Shown: positions 12,601-23,500 of the stretch, piece after piece | Layout: each line of letters opens with the position of its first letter | Position numbering within the stretch: position 1 is the stretch's first letter | From: Nereocystis luetkeana | Lineage: Eukaryota; Sar; Phaeophyceae; Laminariales; Laminariaceae | Reading direction: 5' to 3' | DNA length: 64,000 nucleotides | Assembly (NCBI GenBank): GCA_031213475.1 | Contig: JARUPZ010000021.1 | Span: 4,688,438 to 4,752,437 of the forward strand | Program-made: the position numbers and the translations under genes | The notes under the pieces: model-generated | Seen by the model: only the letters and a program-made list of their open reading frames with translations | The model's database searches: none | Told to the model about the DNA's origin: nothing

Positions 12601-15600
12601 TGTAGTGCTACACGATGGCATTCCTGGGAAAGTATACTACGGCATATTATAGCAGTGTCTGGTGTATACAAAAAGTACACTGGTGTGCTCAAGTGAACTT
12701 CCAAGTATCTCTTCCAAAATAAAGTGAGCGCCGGTCCGAAGACCTCCGTGAGCGTAGCATGCCTGCCAAGCTAGTAAAACTGGGGTGGTGGTGGTGGCTG
12801 GATGACGGTGACGGTAACGACAACGGTTCAATCTAGGGCACGAAAATAAACAATAACAAGCATCGGAGAGACAAACGATAGGGGGAGGGGGGGGGGGTGT
12901 ACTCGATAGGAGAGATGTACTCGATCTCATGCATGGCCGTAGTCGTATGACCATAGGGGGAGGGGGGGGGAAATAACAACAAACAAAGAAAACCAAACCA
13001 AAACGAACCAAGCCACCGCAACCAGAGACAAACAAACTCGAAACCAAACCAAACCAAACCGAAGGCAAAATCACAACACCAAAAACACAAAAACCAGGCG
13101 AAGAGCCGAAATACCGAGTACACACGAAAACCACCACCCCTCCCGCGCAGGGAGGTCGGAAAACGCGGCGCAACAAACAAACCAATCACACTCAAACTTC
13201 CAGTGGAACCCCCCTCCCCCCGTGCTCCGTTCCGGCATTGCAGGAATGCGCGGGTCTATGGTCATAAGACTAAGGCGATGCATGATATCAATCATCACCC
13301 CGCCCCATGCGAAAAATCGACCACAAAAGTCATACGACTCCGGCCAAGCATCATAATAGAGTGTTGGCGACAGGGGTGAAAAAAAAACAACTTGACTTCC
13401 GCTAAAAAAAATGAATTTCCTTCTTTTCCTGATTTCGGTGTGTTTGCGAGTGAGGTAAATCAAATCCTGCAGGCGACGCCTCCGAAAATAAGAAGGGAAG
13501 GGGGGAGGTGAGGCAAACGCGGCAAACAAAAAAAAGAACGAAAAACAAAAAAAACAGCTTGGGAGTAGCAACGGCAGCCCAGCAACGTTTCGGCGGCAGA
13601 GTTGACAGCGGTGTCACCACTGCCATCCCACGACTGCAAGCAGCAGCACAGCAAGCAGCAGCTAGCAAGCGCTAGCCGCTGCTAGGGGCAGCTTGAGCAA
13701 CAAAAATAAACAGCGTCAGCACCAGCACCAGCAAGCACCAGCACCAACCAGTTTCCCTTTTGGATTGCCTGCTACTGCTGCTGCTGCTGCTGCTCCTGCT
13801 GCGCTCAGCCTACCCACGCCACAGCGCCGGCGGGCTCCGCTCCGCCGGCGTTGTCGTGGCCGCTGCTGCCGCTGCTGCTGCTGCTGCAGTTGCTGCAGCT
13901 GCAGTGTGGTGGAATCGGAATGATACACGAGCTGTCGCGCTCTGTGCAAGCACGACGAGTGCGAGTACGAGTGAGTGTGATTGCGAGTCCTTTTTTGGGA
14001 CGAAGCATCCTCCACGTCGTCACCAAGTGGGCGAAAGCGTGTACCGTACGTAGCAGCGGCGGCGGCCCGCTGGCACAATCCAACGCCGCTCGTGCGCGCT
14101 ATACTCAACCTACACCCCTCGAGCCTCTGTGCTCACAGCGGTTGTCGTGATGCGTACAGTAAGCAGCATGGTGGCATGGAAGATGCTCGGTGTTTGATCC
14201 TTCGAGATTTGAGATGAGGCGTTTCGCGTCGGGATAATGCTCGGTGCGTGTAGGCCAATAGAACAGAGAGCCAAAAGTTACCGCAACTTTTGATGAAATC
14301 CTGACTTCGCGTAAGTACTTTTTCGCGTTTTTTCAGAAATTTACCTCAAAAAGTTACCTCGGGAGAAATTTTGGAGAAGTAAAAGTGAAAAAAAACTAAA
14401 TCGCAACCACTCCAATGAGTACACCCCCCCCCCCCCCCCCACCCCCCCACCACAAACCAAATCACGACGAATACCTGCCAAAGTCCCCGTCCAACCCCCC
14501 CTCGAAACACGCGATATCTCCGCAAAAAAAAACGACCCCCCCCCCCCCCGCCCGCCATCGTTGGTGGGCAACCAATCGCCACGACCGCGCCGTTCTTGTT
14601 GATGCAGCACTGCCTCACACACCTACTCACACTCACACACCCACGCACACGCACACGCACCTCGGTGTTCCGGGTGGGGCTTTCCTGGGCGTAAGGCTCG
14701 GCAGCTTATCCTTAAACACGCTCTCGAACAGACTCGGGGGTGGTGGAGGCGTCGCCCTGTCCACTTCCTCCTCCTCTCCCCCAGCCCCGCCGGCCCCAGT
14801 GCCACCCCCAACCCCGGCTCCGGCTCCGGCGCCGCCTCCCCCCGCTGTCCGCGACGCTTGCCTCGCCCCTTGCAGCCCTCTCAAGCCGGGGCCTCTCTGC
14901 CCCGCCTTACCGCGTCGATCATTCGACGACATCCCGCCGCCGCCACCTCCCCCCCCGGAGGCCGGCGAGCTTAGCCTCCGGTGGAGCGGAGGGGGACTGC
15001 CCCGATAACTTCCGAGCCCACCACCGCCTCCGCCGCTGCTTCCCCCGCCACTCCCACTCCCGCACCTACCCCCGCCCCCACCCCCGCCTCCTCCGTTCCC
15101 GCCAGAGCCCGAGCGAGACAGACCTGGTGACCTTAGAGGAGTGCGTCGGCCCCGCAAATTTCCGCCGCTGTTGCCACTGCTGTTGCCGCTTTCACCGCCA
15201 CCGCCGCTGCTGCTCCGTGGCGTGGAGAGACCAGCGCCCTGCACTCTGCCGCTGCTGCTCCTATTGCTGCCGGCGCTAGTTTGCCGCTCCCCCCGAGTAG
15301 ACAAGGAGAAGGAGGCGGGGGAGTGGGGGGGTGGAAGGGCGGAAGAAAACGAGGAAGACGAGGAAGGAGGAACTGCCAGCGCATCGACAGCGGCGGCGGT
15401 GGCGGCGGCAGTGTCCATACCGTCTTCGTCGGCATCAATGGCGCTCCCTCCACCCGGTGCTGCTTCCGCCCCATCAGTCTCCAGGCGTCGCCGCGGCTTG
15501 TTCGGGGGCGGGGTCTGGACATCCTCAACAAAGCCGCCACCTTCAGTACCGCCACCATCACCGCCACCGTTACCACTACCGCCACCGCCAACGCCACCGT

Positions 15601-15943
15601 TCTCATTACCGTTTCCGCTATTTTTACCGCTGCTGTTACCGCCAGCACCGCCAGGGCTAAGCCTGACAGACTCGAGGGCATCGACAATCCCAAAACTATC
15701 AGCGTCGGTTCCAGAGGAGAGGTCCGAGCCACCACCGCCGCCACCGTCGGGGGTGCCGGGGATGATCCCGACGCCCCCGACGCCGTCGGCGAAAGCAAAA
15801 GAAAACGCCTCCTCCGGGTCGAGGTGAACGTCGGGGTGGCCGAAAGAGTTAGTCGAGCGAAGCCACCCTTTGAGGGTGGAGGGCTGTCTGTCAAGCGTGT
15901 CCCATCTAGCTTTCCGTCCACCCCGTTGCCGTCCCCATCGGTC
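5294..15943 (-). CDS. PP2A B56 (B') regulatory subunit-like protein, giant, 5 visible exons
   Basis: Visible exons in order of transcription: 15943-14661, 12031-11812, 9464-9344, 8460-5854 and 5473-5294 (stop TAA). Donor and acceptor phases agree at every junction except within exon 2. The family shows in the C-terminal exons: WPAGSSRREV matches WPKTHSPKEV of B56; LFRRLAKCINSS, split after SSNTK, continues as VAQEA (B56: LFRQLAKC..VAERA), then GHW. FEDPR in exon 3 matches the SEDPR segment, and exon 2 has SIVHAIFQSLF, an acidic run and SW, like B56. B56 subunits direct PP2A to substrates; human ones are about 500-600 aa. This one would be about 1470 aa because of a low-complexity N-terminus (exon 1) and an insertion of about 620 residues rich in G/S/A/E/N inside exon 4. 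The first HEAT helices and the start codon were not found, so the 5' end is open. Expression is untested. Confidence 0.75.
6219..8085 (-). other. Low-complexity insertion inside B56 fold
   Basis: Within exon 4 of the B56-like gene this segment encodes about 620 residues of Gly, Ser, Ala, Asn, Glu and Pro runs. It lies between FFLGMVPFDAA, which aligns with the GFALPLKEEHK region of B56, and EWPALALKEAARSLC. It is in frame with conserved sequence on both sides, so it is coding if the gene is real. The opposite strand is also open for 475 codons, an effect of the triplet runs. Confidence 0.65.
8465..8850. repeat. ATTGATGGTAACA minisatellite in B56 intron
   Basis: About 25 degenerate 12-16 bp units on the theme ATCAATGGTAA or TTCATGGTGATACA fill most of the intron upstream of exon 4. 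A second copy of the exon-4 3' splice site region (CGTAGACGGCCTG on the plus strand) lies inside it at 8760-8772; the authentic copy is at 8451-8463. Confidence 0.75.
9107..9204. mobile_element. MITE family A, copy 2
   Basis: Foldback with ATTAACCCTTTTAGGACC at the left, CAGTCCCGTTTTGGGGAC in the arm and a more diverged right arm ending GCTAAAATGGTTATAA. It sits in the intron between exons 3 and 4 of the B56-like gene. Confidence 0.75.
9547..9608. repeat. (CA)n microsatellite
   Basis: About 30 uninterrupted CA units. A shorter AC tract lies at about 16432-16455. No further function is visible. Confidence 0.95.
10741..10982. mobile_element. GGGTCGG-rich inverted-repeat element (family C), copy 2
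   Basis: The left end is ACTCTTAACGGGTCGAGACC and the right end GCTGACCCATGAGCAGCTCT, approximately inverted. The core holds about fourteen pure CGGTT pentamers at 10805-10878. It lies in the B56 intron between exons 2 and 3. Confidence 0.65.
11897..11911 (-). other. 15-base C/G homopolymer that breaks the B56 frame
   Basis: On the coding (minus) strand this is a 15-G run inside exon 2. Upstream of it the frame gives an acidic stretch (DDEEEEEE); downstream a different frame gives another acidic stretch (EEEEVDESW) that matches the acid-then-SW segment of B56. The exon is 220 nt, whereas phases on both sides call for 221 or 218. A one-base length error or polymorphism in the run is the simplest explanation. 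A short intron from 11973 to about 11882 is an alternative. Confidence 0.7.
12190..12885. other. Intronic sequence without identified exons
   Basis: AT-rich tract (TATATAATATATATAT) near 12190-12220, followed by unique sequence. No exon could be supported. If the B56 model is right this lies in the intron between exons 1 and 2. Confidence 0.35.
12886..12970. repeat. Poly-G-TGTACTCGAT repeat (family E), copy 1
   Basis: A G-rich run is followed by GTGTACTCGATAGG, GTACTCGATCTCATGCATGG and CGTAGTCGTATGACCATAGG, then a second G run. A close copy is at 43080-43165. Shorter related segments containing GTCTATGGTCA and ATGCATGA occur near 13250-13290 and 27520-27560. Confidence 0.65.
13690..14150. 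other. Low-complexity CAG/CTG-rich segment
   Basis: CAGCAC and CTGCTG runs keep several frames open on both strands (Q-, L- and A-rich). No splice-bounded exon with family similarity was recognised, so no gene is called. It lies in the B56 intron between exons 1 and 2. Confidence 0.4.
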
Positions 15944-16110
15944 CTGGAAGGGAGGGAGTTGCAAAGAGAGGGAGGGAGTTGCAAAGAGAGGGAGGGAGGG
16001 AGGGATGGCGGGGGAGGGATAGGGTGTGGGATGGGAGGGAGGGAGTTGCAAAGAGAGGGGGGGAAGGATGGCGGGGGAGGGATAGGGTGTGGGATGGGGA
16101 GGGAGGGAGG
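15944..16110. repeat. Tandem GGGAGTTGCAAAGAGAGG repeat at a 3' splice site
   Basis: Four or five imperfect copies of GGGAGTTGCAAAGAGAGG lie immediately upstream (in the minus-strand sense) of the acceptor of B56 exon 1 at 15943/15944. On the coding strand the unit reads CTCTTTGCAACTCCC, so the array amounts to an amplified pyrimidine tract. Confidence 0.75.
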
Positions 16111-16430
16111 AGGTAAACAAAATAAAATACGAAAGCGCCTTTGAGGCTACCTGGCGACAAGGGATGAGAAAAACGACGGCTACAACATCGGTCTCACCAC
16201 GCAACCCGGTGTTGCCGGGGCGGGAGATGAACCACTCAGTACAGGAACTAACTCTGCAAGCTGTGATATCGAAAACATACTTTTTCTCGAAGCCCGTATT
16301 TGCAAGCTTTCGCACAAGCGGGCCGGTAGTGCTGTACGATAGGTAAACAGCTGCGCTCGGATGGACCTTTCTGCATTCTATGAGTACGACATGATACACG
16401 AGTACACAAGACACACGAAAGATCGGAAAA

Positions 16431-16461
<31 letters not shown>

Positions 16462-16539
16462 AACTCGTGGAAAAAAATCGACAAAAACAAGTTTTTTCAC
16501 GGCGTAGCACCGAGCCGCGGTTGGAATTTTTCTATTTGC

Positions 16540-16880
16540 AGAAATCTATACATGGTGCGTGACGGTGTGATGCGGAGCGATTTTTTTTTCCAGTTTTTAT
16601 ACGGTGCGGTACAGTCCGTGAAAACCCGAAAATACCGCCACCGTAACTTACCCCCACCGTAGGAAATTGCTTGATTGTAAAGACCCTGGGCCAGCGGGGC
16701 GGTTCGGCGCAGATTTCTATTATCAGGATCGTACGGGGCGGTGCCGTCCGGATTTTCAGTCTTGATGATCCTACGGTGCGGTGCGGTTCAGTTGAAGGGA
16801 AAAATAATACGGTACCGTGCGGTTCGGAAAAAAAAACGCACCCAACCCCATCGCACCGTATTTAAAACCCGGACCGTGTG
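16540..16880. repeat. ACGGTGCGGT-rich inverted-repeat segment
   Basis: The words ACGGTGCGGT, CACCGTA and CGCACCGTATT recur in both orientations, and the segment opens and closes with inverted variants. It resembles family C in style but has a different core word. Boundaries and class are uncertain. Confidence 0.4.
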
Positions 16881-17068
16881 GAAACCCTTGGGCAAAAAAC
16901 TCGACAAAAAACTCTCTCATCATACGTGTGATATCTCACCTACCAATTCAACATGAAAAAAAAAAGGTTTTTACAACTGCAACAGTTCCAATGACCCAAC
17001 TTTTTAATTTCCAAGTAACCCGTCCCGCAAAAAATAGGGTGCAGCTCTGAAGGGGCTTCAAAACCAGT

Positions 17069-17196
17069 GTTACGTGGGACCATAGTAAATAGGACCAAAT
17101 GTTGTTATTTTAATAGTAAAAATAGGTGAAATATTTACCAGGTAGGTTTTTGTGAGTACGTACCGTAGGTCCTATTCAGTATGGTCCCCCGTATTA
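17069..17196. mobile_element. MITE family B (TA-flanked), copy 1
   Basis: The left arm is TTACGTGGGACCATAGTAAAT and the right arm TCCTATTCAGTATGGTCCCC, inverted to each other, with an AT-rich centre of about 80 bp. Better copies show TA duplications outside TTACGGGGGACC termini, which suggests a Tc1/mariner-type source. Confidence 0.7.
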
Positions 17197-17828
17197 GTAT
17201 CCACGTTTCATCCGATAGGGTATTTCCGGGTTGCTCCCGGGAATTTACAGTCAGTATCAATATTAATAGTAGTTTCAGGCCAGTTCTTACGCAGGGGGAA
17301 ACATGGATTGAAAAAGCTGGTTTCCGATCGGAGACAAAAATTGGCATTCTTATGAGGTTGAAAAAGCGCCTTTTCAATCCAAGATTTTTCGACTATGATT
17401 TCCAACTGGACCAGAAAGTCTCGGAGATTTTCGATCAAATTCGCCTAGTCGGATTCATGCATATGATAAGTTAGAAAGTCCTGCCGCATACTCGTACGAG
17501 TATCACACACCCACACAACAACACGACATACGACACGACCCCACACCACATCCGCGACGCTGGCGTGGCTGCTGCCACTTCTGCTGCTGCTCGCTGCGAG
17601 TCCGCGTGATACATCCATATTTACGCCCGTCAGCAGCACGTGACATCACCCGATGGCCGCAGGGCGCGGTATCGATGACATTTTGCCAACTGCTGCTGCG
17701 CTGGCAGTGGCTTCGGCGGCTCTCGAAGAAGTCCAGCGCCGCGATAGCTTCGACACACGAGATGGAGGAGAACGCCCCGCGTGTGAGGCTCACCCGGTGC
17801 TCGAGGAAGAAGCGAAACATCAGCATGC

Positions 17829-18026
17829 ATGTGTGATTGGGCGCAGGTGCTGGAGGATAAAGACCTCTCTGACCCCACGGACATTACGGCGAAGCAGTTT
17901 CGAACCGACTTCCGCCTGCCCTATCCTTTTTTCTCGGAGCAAGCCAAATCTATTGAAAGTCACTCCCTTACATCAAACGTCTCCAGAAAAGCACAAAAAC
18001 TGTACATTCGATCCGAGGGACGATAA
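17829..18026 (+). pseudogene. PIF/Harbinger-type transposase fragment
   Basis: The ORF begins CDWAQVLEDKDL and continues AKQFRTDFRLPYPFF. A W..xL..E.L followed by FRxxFRLPYPFF matches, from memory, the N-terminal part of the DDE_4 (Harbinger/HARBI1-like) transposases common in stramenopile genomes. It stops after about 65 codons, with no DDE catalytic region downstream in any frame. Another frame just upstream reads a basic RKKRN stretch that could be its shifted continuation. I read it as a dead fragment; the role of the original protein would be DNA cleavage and rejoining. Confidence 0.45.
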
Positions 18027-18430
18027 AAAGGGTAGCTATCAACAATCCAGTCGGAAAATATATATATACGATCGGAAACCGGCATTTTCAATCCTAGTTT
18101 CCGACTGCATAAGAATTGGCCGCAGTGGGAAAATCGTGGTCCGCAGGTTCGGAATGCTTTAATTATAATGCGACAGAGGCGCAGCCGTGTTTCTCGCCCA
18201 TTTGTTTTGGTTGGTTTGCGCTCGGGGTGGGGTCAGGGTTAAGGGTTAGGTGTTGGGTCTACGCCCGCATGTACCTTGATTCCACCAGGGAGTGCTTCCT
18301 AGCCTGCAAAAAATGAGCAGCCCGATCCCTCAAGTATGAAATATCCTACCGGGCAAAACGTGAATACAGGTACTTGTAGTCATCTCCAACTTAGGACAGC
18401 AGGAGCGGCTACTGGTCTATTTTATGCTGC

Positions 18431-18561
18431 TATGACGGGGGGCCATATTGAATACCAGGTAGAACCTACGGTACACACTAAAACCTACCAGGTATACATT
18501 TCCCTATTTTTACCAACAATATCGATATTTGGTCCTATTTACTCAGGTCCCCCGTAATACG
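18431..18561. mobile_element. MITE family B, copy 2
   Basis: The left arm is ACGGGGGGCCATATTGAATA and the right arm TCCTATTTACTCAGGTCCCC. The inner part has ACCAGGTATACATTTCCC, which is the uninterrupted form of the site broken by the 1.13-kb element at 60416. Confidence 0.75.
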
Positions 18562-18770
18562 AGGTAGAGATACTGGTAATATTTACCAGGTATCAAACTA
18601 TTGATAAGAAAACAACATCTGTGGGATCGAGGATTTGGTCGAAACTCATCTGTGCAAGCCGTGTGTGATACTTCGTGTATTTTCCTCCCTGTTTCATATA
18701 TCTTCGGATTCACAGCAGTAGTTTTTAGTCTGTCGCATGTAAAATAAATAAACTAACCAAGGACAGTCAG

Positions 18771-18880
18771 TATTACGGGGGACCAGAGTAAATAGGACCA
18801 AATATTGTGCGTAAAAATAGGTAAATATGTGGGTTTTTGTGTACATCATAGGTCCTATTATCTATGGTCCCCCGTAATAG
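18771..18880. mobile_element. MITE family B, copy 3
   Basis: A clear 110-bp copy. TA flanks TTACGGGGGACCAGAGTAAA on the left and the right arm ends TATGGTCCCCCGTAA followed by TA. The centre is AT-rich with no ORF. Confidence 0.85.
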
Positions 18881-20194
18881 TGTTCCTGGTACTATTTGGT
18901 TGCAAGTGATGAGGGATGGTATGCCACAGCTTATTACTATTAATGCTGTAATGGTACCGTTACCTTGCGTACTGGTATTATTTTTTCAAGTTTTTTTTTT
19001 CTTATCCCATTATCAATAATCATCTTCCCCCGTCTTTTTCTCTCTGCCTCTTGGTCGTACGTAGCCCAGATCCCAGGTCACGTACGTAGACGATCCGCGT
19101 CCCGTCTCTCCAAGCTTCAAGGCCGAAGCGGTGAAGCCTGTAGCGGTTATGTATACCAGTGTGTATTATCCGTAGCGCTGCCCACGGGAAACGCGGTGGA
19201 GGGGCGGCTAGGGTTGTTGTACCCTTGCTCAGGTCTATGGTACCTCGGGATGTATAGCAGCGGTAGTAGTAGTACATGAAACCTCGGGGCAAGAAAGGAG
19301 AGAGCTGGGGGAGGGGGGGGGGCGCGTTTTAAAAACGAAACTTTGCGGAGTGCTGGACAAAATCAAAATTGAGTACCTCGTACACCTGTTACCCTGTGTT
19401 GATGTACAAAATTCGGGAGAAATTCGAAAAGGCATCGCTGCGTAAAAATAGGATGTGCACTCGTGGTGCACGTTTATTTCTGTGCGAGCGGTTGATACGC
19501 TCGTCAATAGCTCTCTCTGCTCATTTGTCTCTTGTACTGCTATGAATTGCCACATACATACTGCTGCCGCAGCTCTTGTGCGTAGATAGTAAGCGCTTCT
19601 TCGAGGCCGAGCAAGAGACCCGGCGGAACAGCAGCACCCCCTCCTAGGCTGCGTGTAGCAGCTAGACTAAACCGCTCGCCAATCGCAGTCAGTCGCCGTT
19701 GAAGCTGTGGGCGCGTGCTGAGCTCCACGTAGAACCTAAAGTTCGAATACGTACATGTACCAGTAGTCTGTTCTAATCATGAGTGATTTCGGCGATAAAT
19801 ATCAGCTGCCACGCGGGCGAGAGGAGCTCGATTTGCGTGACACTCAGACGCCGCACCTGTTTCGTCTCCCGCTTCCTCATACAGGAGACATCCCTCAAGC
19901 GCTTGATTTTGCGCGAATTCTTCTGACCATCGCCATCCGCTGCTAACGGGGGAGCCATCCCGCTTGTCTGGTGTGGGCCATCAAACTTGATGAGGCGTTT
20001 AACAGACCTCGGTAGGCGTTTGTTGTTAGGGAGATTGGGATGAAAACACATACACTATGTCCGACAATTTAAGTAACGTTTTCAAACTAATACGAAAATA
20101 AAAAGTTACTTAAGTTTACGGACACAATGGTACCCAGCATCCGGCTGCTGATCCTAGATCGGTACCAGGTATACCATACCGGTAGATACGAACA

Positions 20195-20290
20195 TGCCAG
20201 GTGAGGTATCCCACGGCCCACACGTCGGCCGTTAAGGGTGTTAGGTGCAAGGGGTAAAGACCTTGAAGTCACCAAAGATGGTATACCTTC
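20195..20290 (-). pseudogene. Possible protein-kinase remnant
   Basis: On the minus strand one frame reads TADVWAVGYL, which resembles kinase subdomain IX (DxWxxG), and just before it another frame reads IFGDFKV, resembling the DFG region. The two are only about a dozen codons apart, are in different frames and have stops between. A decayed or deleted kinase copy is possible; chance resemblance cannot be excluded. Confidence 0.25.
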
Positions 20291-20537
20291 AACCTCCAGT
20301 CGCTTCTGCTGCTGCAACTGCTGTTGTTATTTGTGTTTGCCGTCCTTTCTCTTTTTCTCCTTCGTTGTTCGTTGTGTATTTCGATCTTGCAAAGAAGAGC
20401 AACCGTTATTATTTCGTGCGTCTACCAGGTACATAACTACTCCTGTTGTAGCTGTGTATCCCTGGGATCCAGCCGGACCGAGCCGGCGTACTGCAACGGA
20501 GCAAGCCCCACCGTAGGGCGCACACGAACAAAGAAAA

Positions 20538-23500
20538 ATGCCGGTCGACCCTCAAGCTTCGAGAATCAGCTTGCACATGGCGGCGATGAGCGGTGACGTG
20601 AAAGTTGTTCGTGCGTTGGTTCGGAATCCAGCTACAGACATCGAGGAGAAAGATCTGCTGGGCGACTCGGGCCTTCTCAAAGCCGCGCGCTACGGGCAGC
20701 TCCAGGTATACTATCGCCCAAAGGCCTAGCTCAACGATGAACTAAGCTAAGGGTATATTATAAGCTCAACAATTTAACTCAAAGGGCCTATTAAACGTAG
20801 AGTACACCCGCCGCCGCCGTCGTTTTCGCCCTCGCGTGGTTTGACTTCGATACTCGGTAGAGAGTTAATGTACTACTGACTGTGTGTACTGCTGTGGTGT
20901 GAAGGTGTCGTAGTACACACCTACTGCCGTACTGGGATCTTCGGGTCGTCGGTACCGTATACGGCCGTATGTTGACCTACCCGCTTCGTTCCCATACCCG
21001 GAGAAGCAGGGAGAATGTGTTTAGGGGAGCACTCGCAAGCGTTTCTATGAAAGGAACGTTTGAAGTGAGATTCAAACCCGTGTCCTCGACGACGTCAAAT
21101 GTGAAGGTGTTACCAACTGAGCTACCAGGTACCAGGGTATAGGGTTAAAAGATCGATCGATCACCCAGCCTAGGGTAGTCCTTGCAACATTTATTTAGCT
21201 TCATAGATCGAGCAGTTGGCACATGTGTCGGCTATGCATCGGTACACTTACAGTGACGAGCATATAAGTGTGATATAGTAAGGACAACAAACACTGCTGT
21301 ACTGTCTGGTGTCATGCATTCGTTGCAGCGGGAACAACATCCTCTAATTCTTGTCGGAGAGCTTTCCCCCAATTTTCGACATTTTTTTTCGCAATTTTTC
21401 AATCTTCCATATTTTCCTGTTTTGTTTTTCCAAATATTGGAATGTTAATATAACGAACTTGATATTTTTGGTTCTGGAGAATTTCACGAATAGTGACAGA
21501 ACGCCTCCGTATATTGAAACATATCTCCAATTATTTCCAAACTTTGGAAATTATGGAAAAAACGCTCTCCGATAAAGAATGAACCTAATACTCCAGCTTC
21601 TTCATGCTGTGCGCGGTGCACCGAAACATGGCGGGTTTTTTTTTTCTCGTCCATGAAGATTGACACCGCTTGTGGCACTTGCGCCCTCGACACTAAACAA
21701 GGTTGTGGAAGCGCTCCTCGAGGCCGGGGCAAACGTCAACGCGCAGGACAACAAAGGATGGACGTGTCTGCACACATCCATCGCGAACAACCGCGAGAAA
21801 ATCTTCTTCGCCGTGCTTGCTGGAACGCACCATTCGACGCCAACCGAAATTGAGGTTGGTCGCTCGTTTCTGGTGTGGGACCGATTCCGGCTGTGTTTGA
21901 TGGCCCAGATATTAATAGTAAAAGTGTAGGTTTGTGTGTATACATCAACGTTGTATAGCCAGTGCATCCGCGTGAAAGCTTGCGCATCAGCGTGGCGGCA
22001 TCGTCGATGTGCAGCCAATGCACCCGCGTGTAAGCTCGTGTATCGGCACGTAGCTTGGTATCATCGGCGTGCAGCTTGTATTTTCAGTGTGTGTATAGCC
22101 TGTGTATCCGCGTGTAGCAGCTGATGTCGGCAGTGGTGACATGAGACAGGCCAGAAGGAGAAAACGCTCGCGCTTTCCACGTATTGGCGAGCCTCTGCTA
22201 CAGGTAGACGTAATCCTCTTCGGACAGAATGGAATTAAATTTAACAAATCAAAAGCGAAGAACACATCGGCAATGGCCACTGCAAGTTAGTGCCCGAGCT
22301 ACACAGCAAGGGAGTCGTAAGGGCACCGGCGCACTATGCTCCTGTCCGTGCTGCTTGGCGCCCCCGCTGGTCCTAGATGGCTGACAACATCAAAGTTGCC
22401 GTAGTTTTCGTCACTGTCTCGGGTTGCCAGAAGGGTTAATACAACACAGCAGTATCACGGGGGACCATAGTAAATAGGAACCACGGTACACATATACACC
22501 TATATATTTCCCTCTTTTTACTAACAGTATTTGGTCACGTTTACTCTGGCCCCCCGTAGTAGTAGCCACTTCGCGTGTATATTCGTACCAGGTACGTTTT
22601 TTTATTCGTTAACGTTGATGGTACACTGCCCAGCGAACTAAACGGTGCAATGCATCCCTGTCTGGACGTTGTGCGGAATTCACGCCGGCAAGGGTTGTGT
22701 GTGTATCAGCTGAAACTGCTGTTGCTGTTGTTGTATGTGGCACCGACCGGCTGTTGGCGCTGGCATTGGCGTCACCCAAGGCGGCGTCACTTTCGTTGGC
22801 ATTTTTTTTTTACGGGCAGAGCAGCAACATCCAAACACCCTCCGGTACACCGTTTTCTATCGAATTGCCAATCGGGCAAGCAAACAACTTCCGAAATAGG
22901 GACCCTAGGAGGTTAACCCGCTTGCTGCTGTGAAATGCATTCCACACTTATTCCAAACAAGCTGCCCCCAAAAATGCGTCTGCAGCTCCAACGGAGTTAA
23001 CGCCATACGCTGTCCAGTGAAACAGAAATGCTGTAGATTCCTGTCTCTGGGAATATTGGAAAAAAATCACGCCGCCAGGGGTTGTGGGTACATACATCAG
23101 CTGAGAAGGTTGTTGTTGTAGGTGATACCCACCCGCCGTTCGCTAGAAACGCCTGAAAATTAGGCGGCATACTCAGCGCCGACCAAGTAGGCCATCAGGT
23201 TGTTATTTCTAACGAGAACAGCAGGTAGGTGCCACTTTAACCATTTCAGGACCGCAGTCCCGTTTTGGGGAAACTACTTCTAAATTGAATGGTTATTCCC
23301 CAAACGGGACTGCGGCCTTACAAGGGTTAAACGACACCAGCAACGGCTCAGCTGATGTAACCACAACCCTTGGCGGCATAATTCTTCAACATTGCCGGAG
23401 GTGGTCACCTACCAGGAATATCTCTCTGCACAAAACGCGTTATTTTCATCAACCCTAGGTGTTGAACCTAGCGTCCTGATTTCGGAAATTGCAGTACTTC

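Noticed and set aside
15141..16144. Plus-strand ORFs of 228 and 287 codons
   Set aside because: Antisense to B56 exon 1 and its pyrimidine-tract repeats; Pro- and Ala-rich by triplet composition only.
17650..17826. Possible upstream exon of the B56-like gene (minus strand, reading LMFRFFLEHR)
   Set aside because: Resemblance to the first B56 helices is weak, and the adjacent plus strand carries a better-supported Harbinger transposase fragment.
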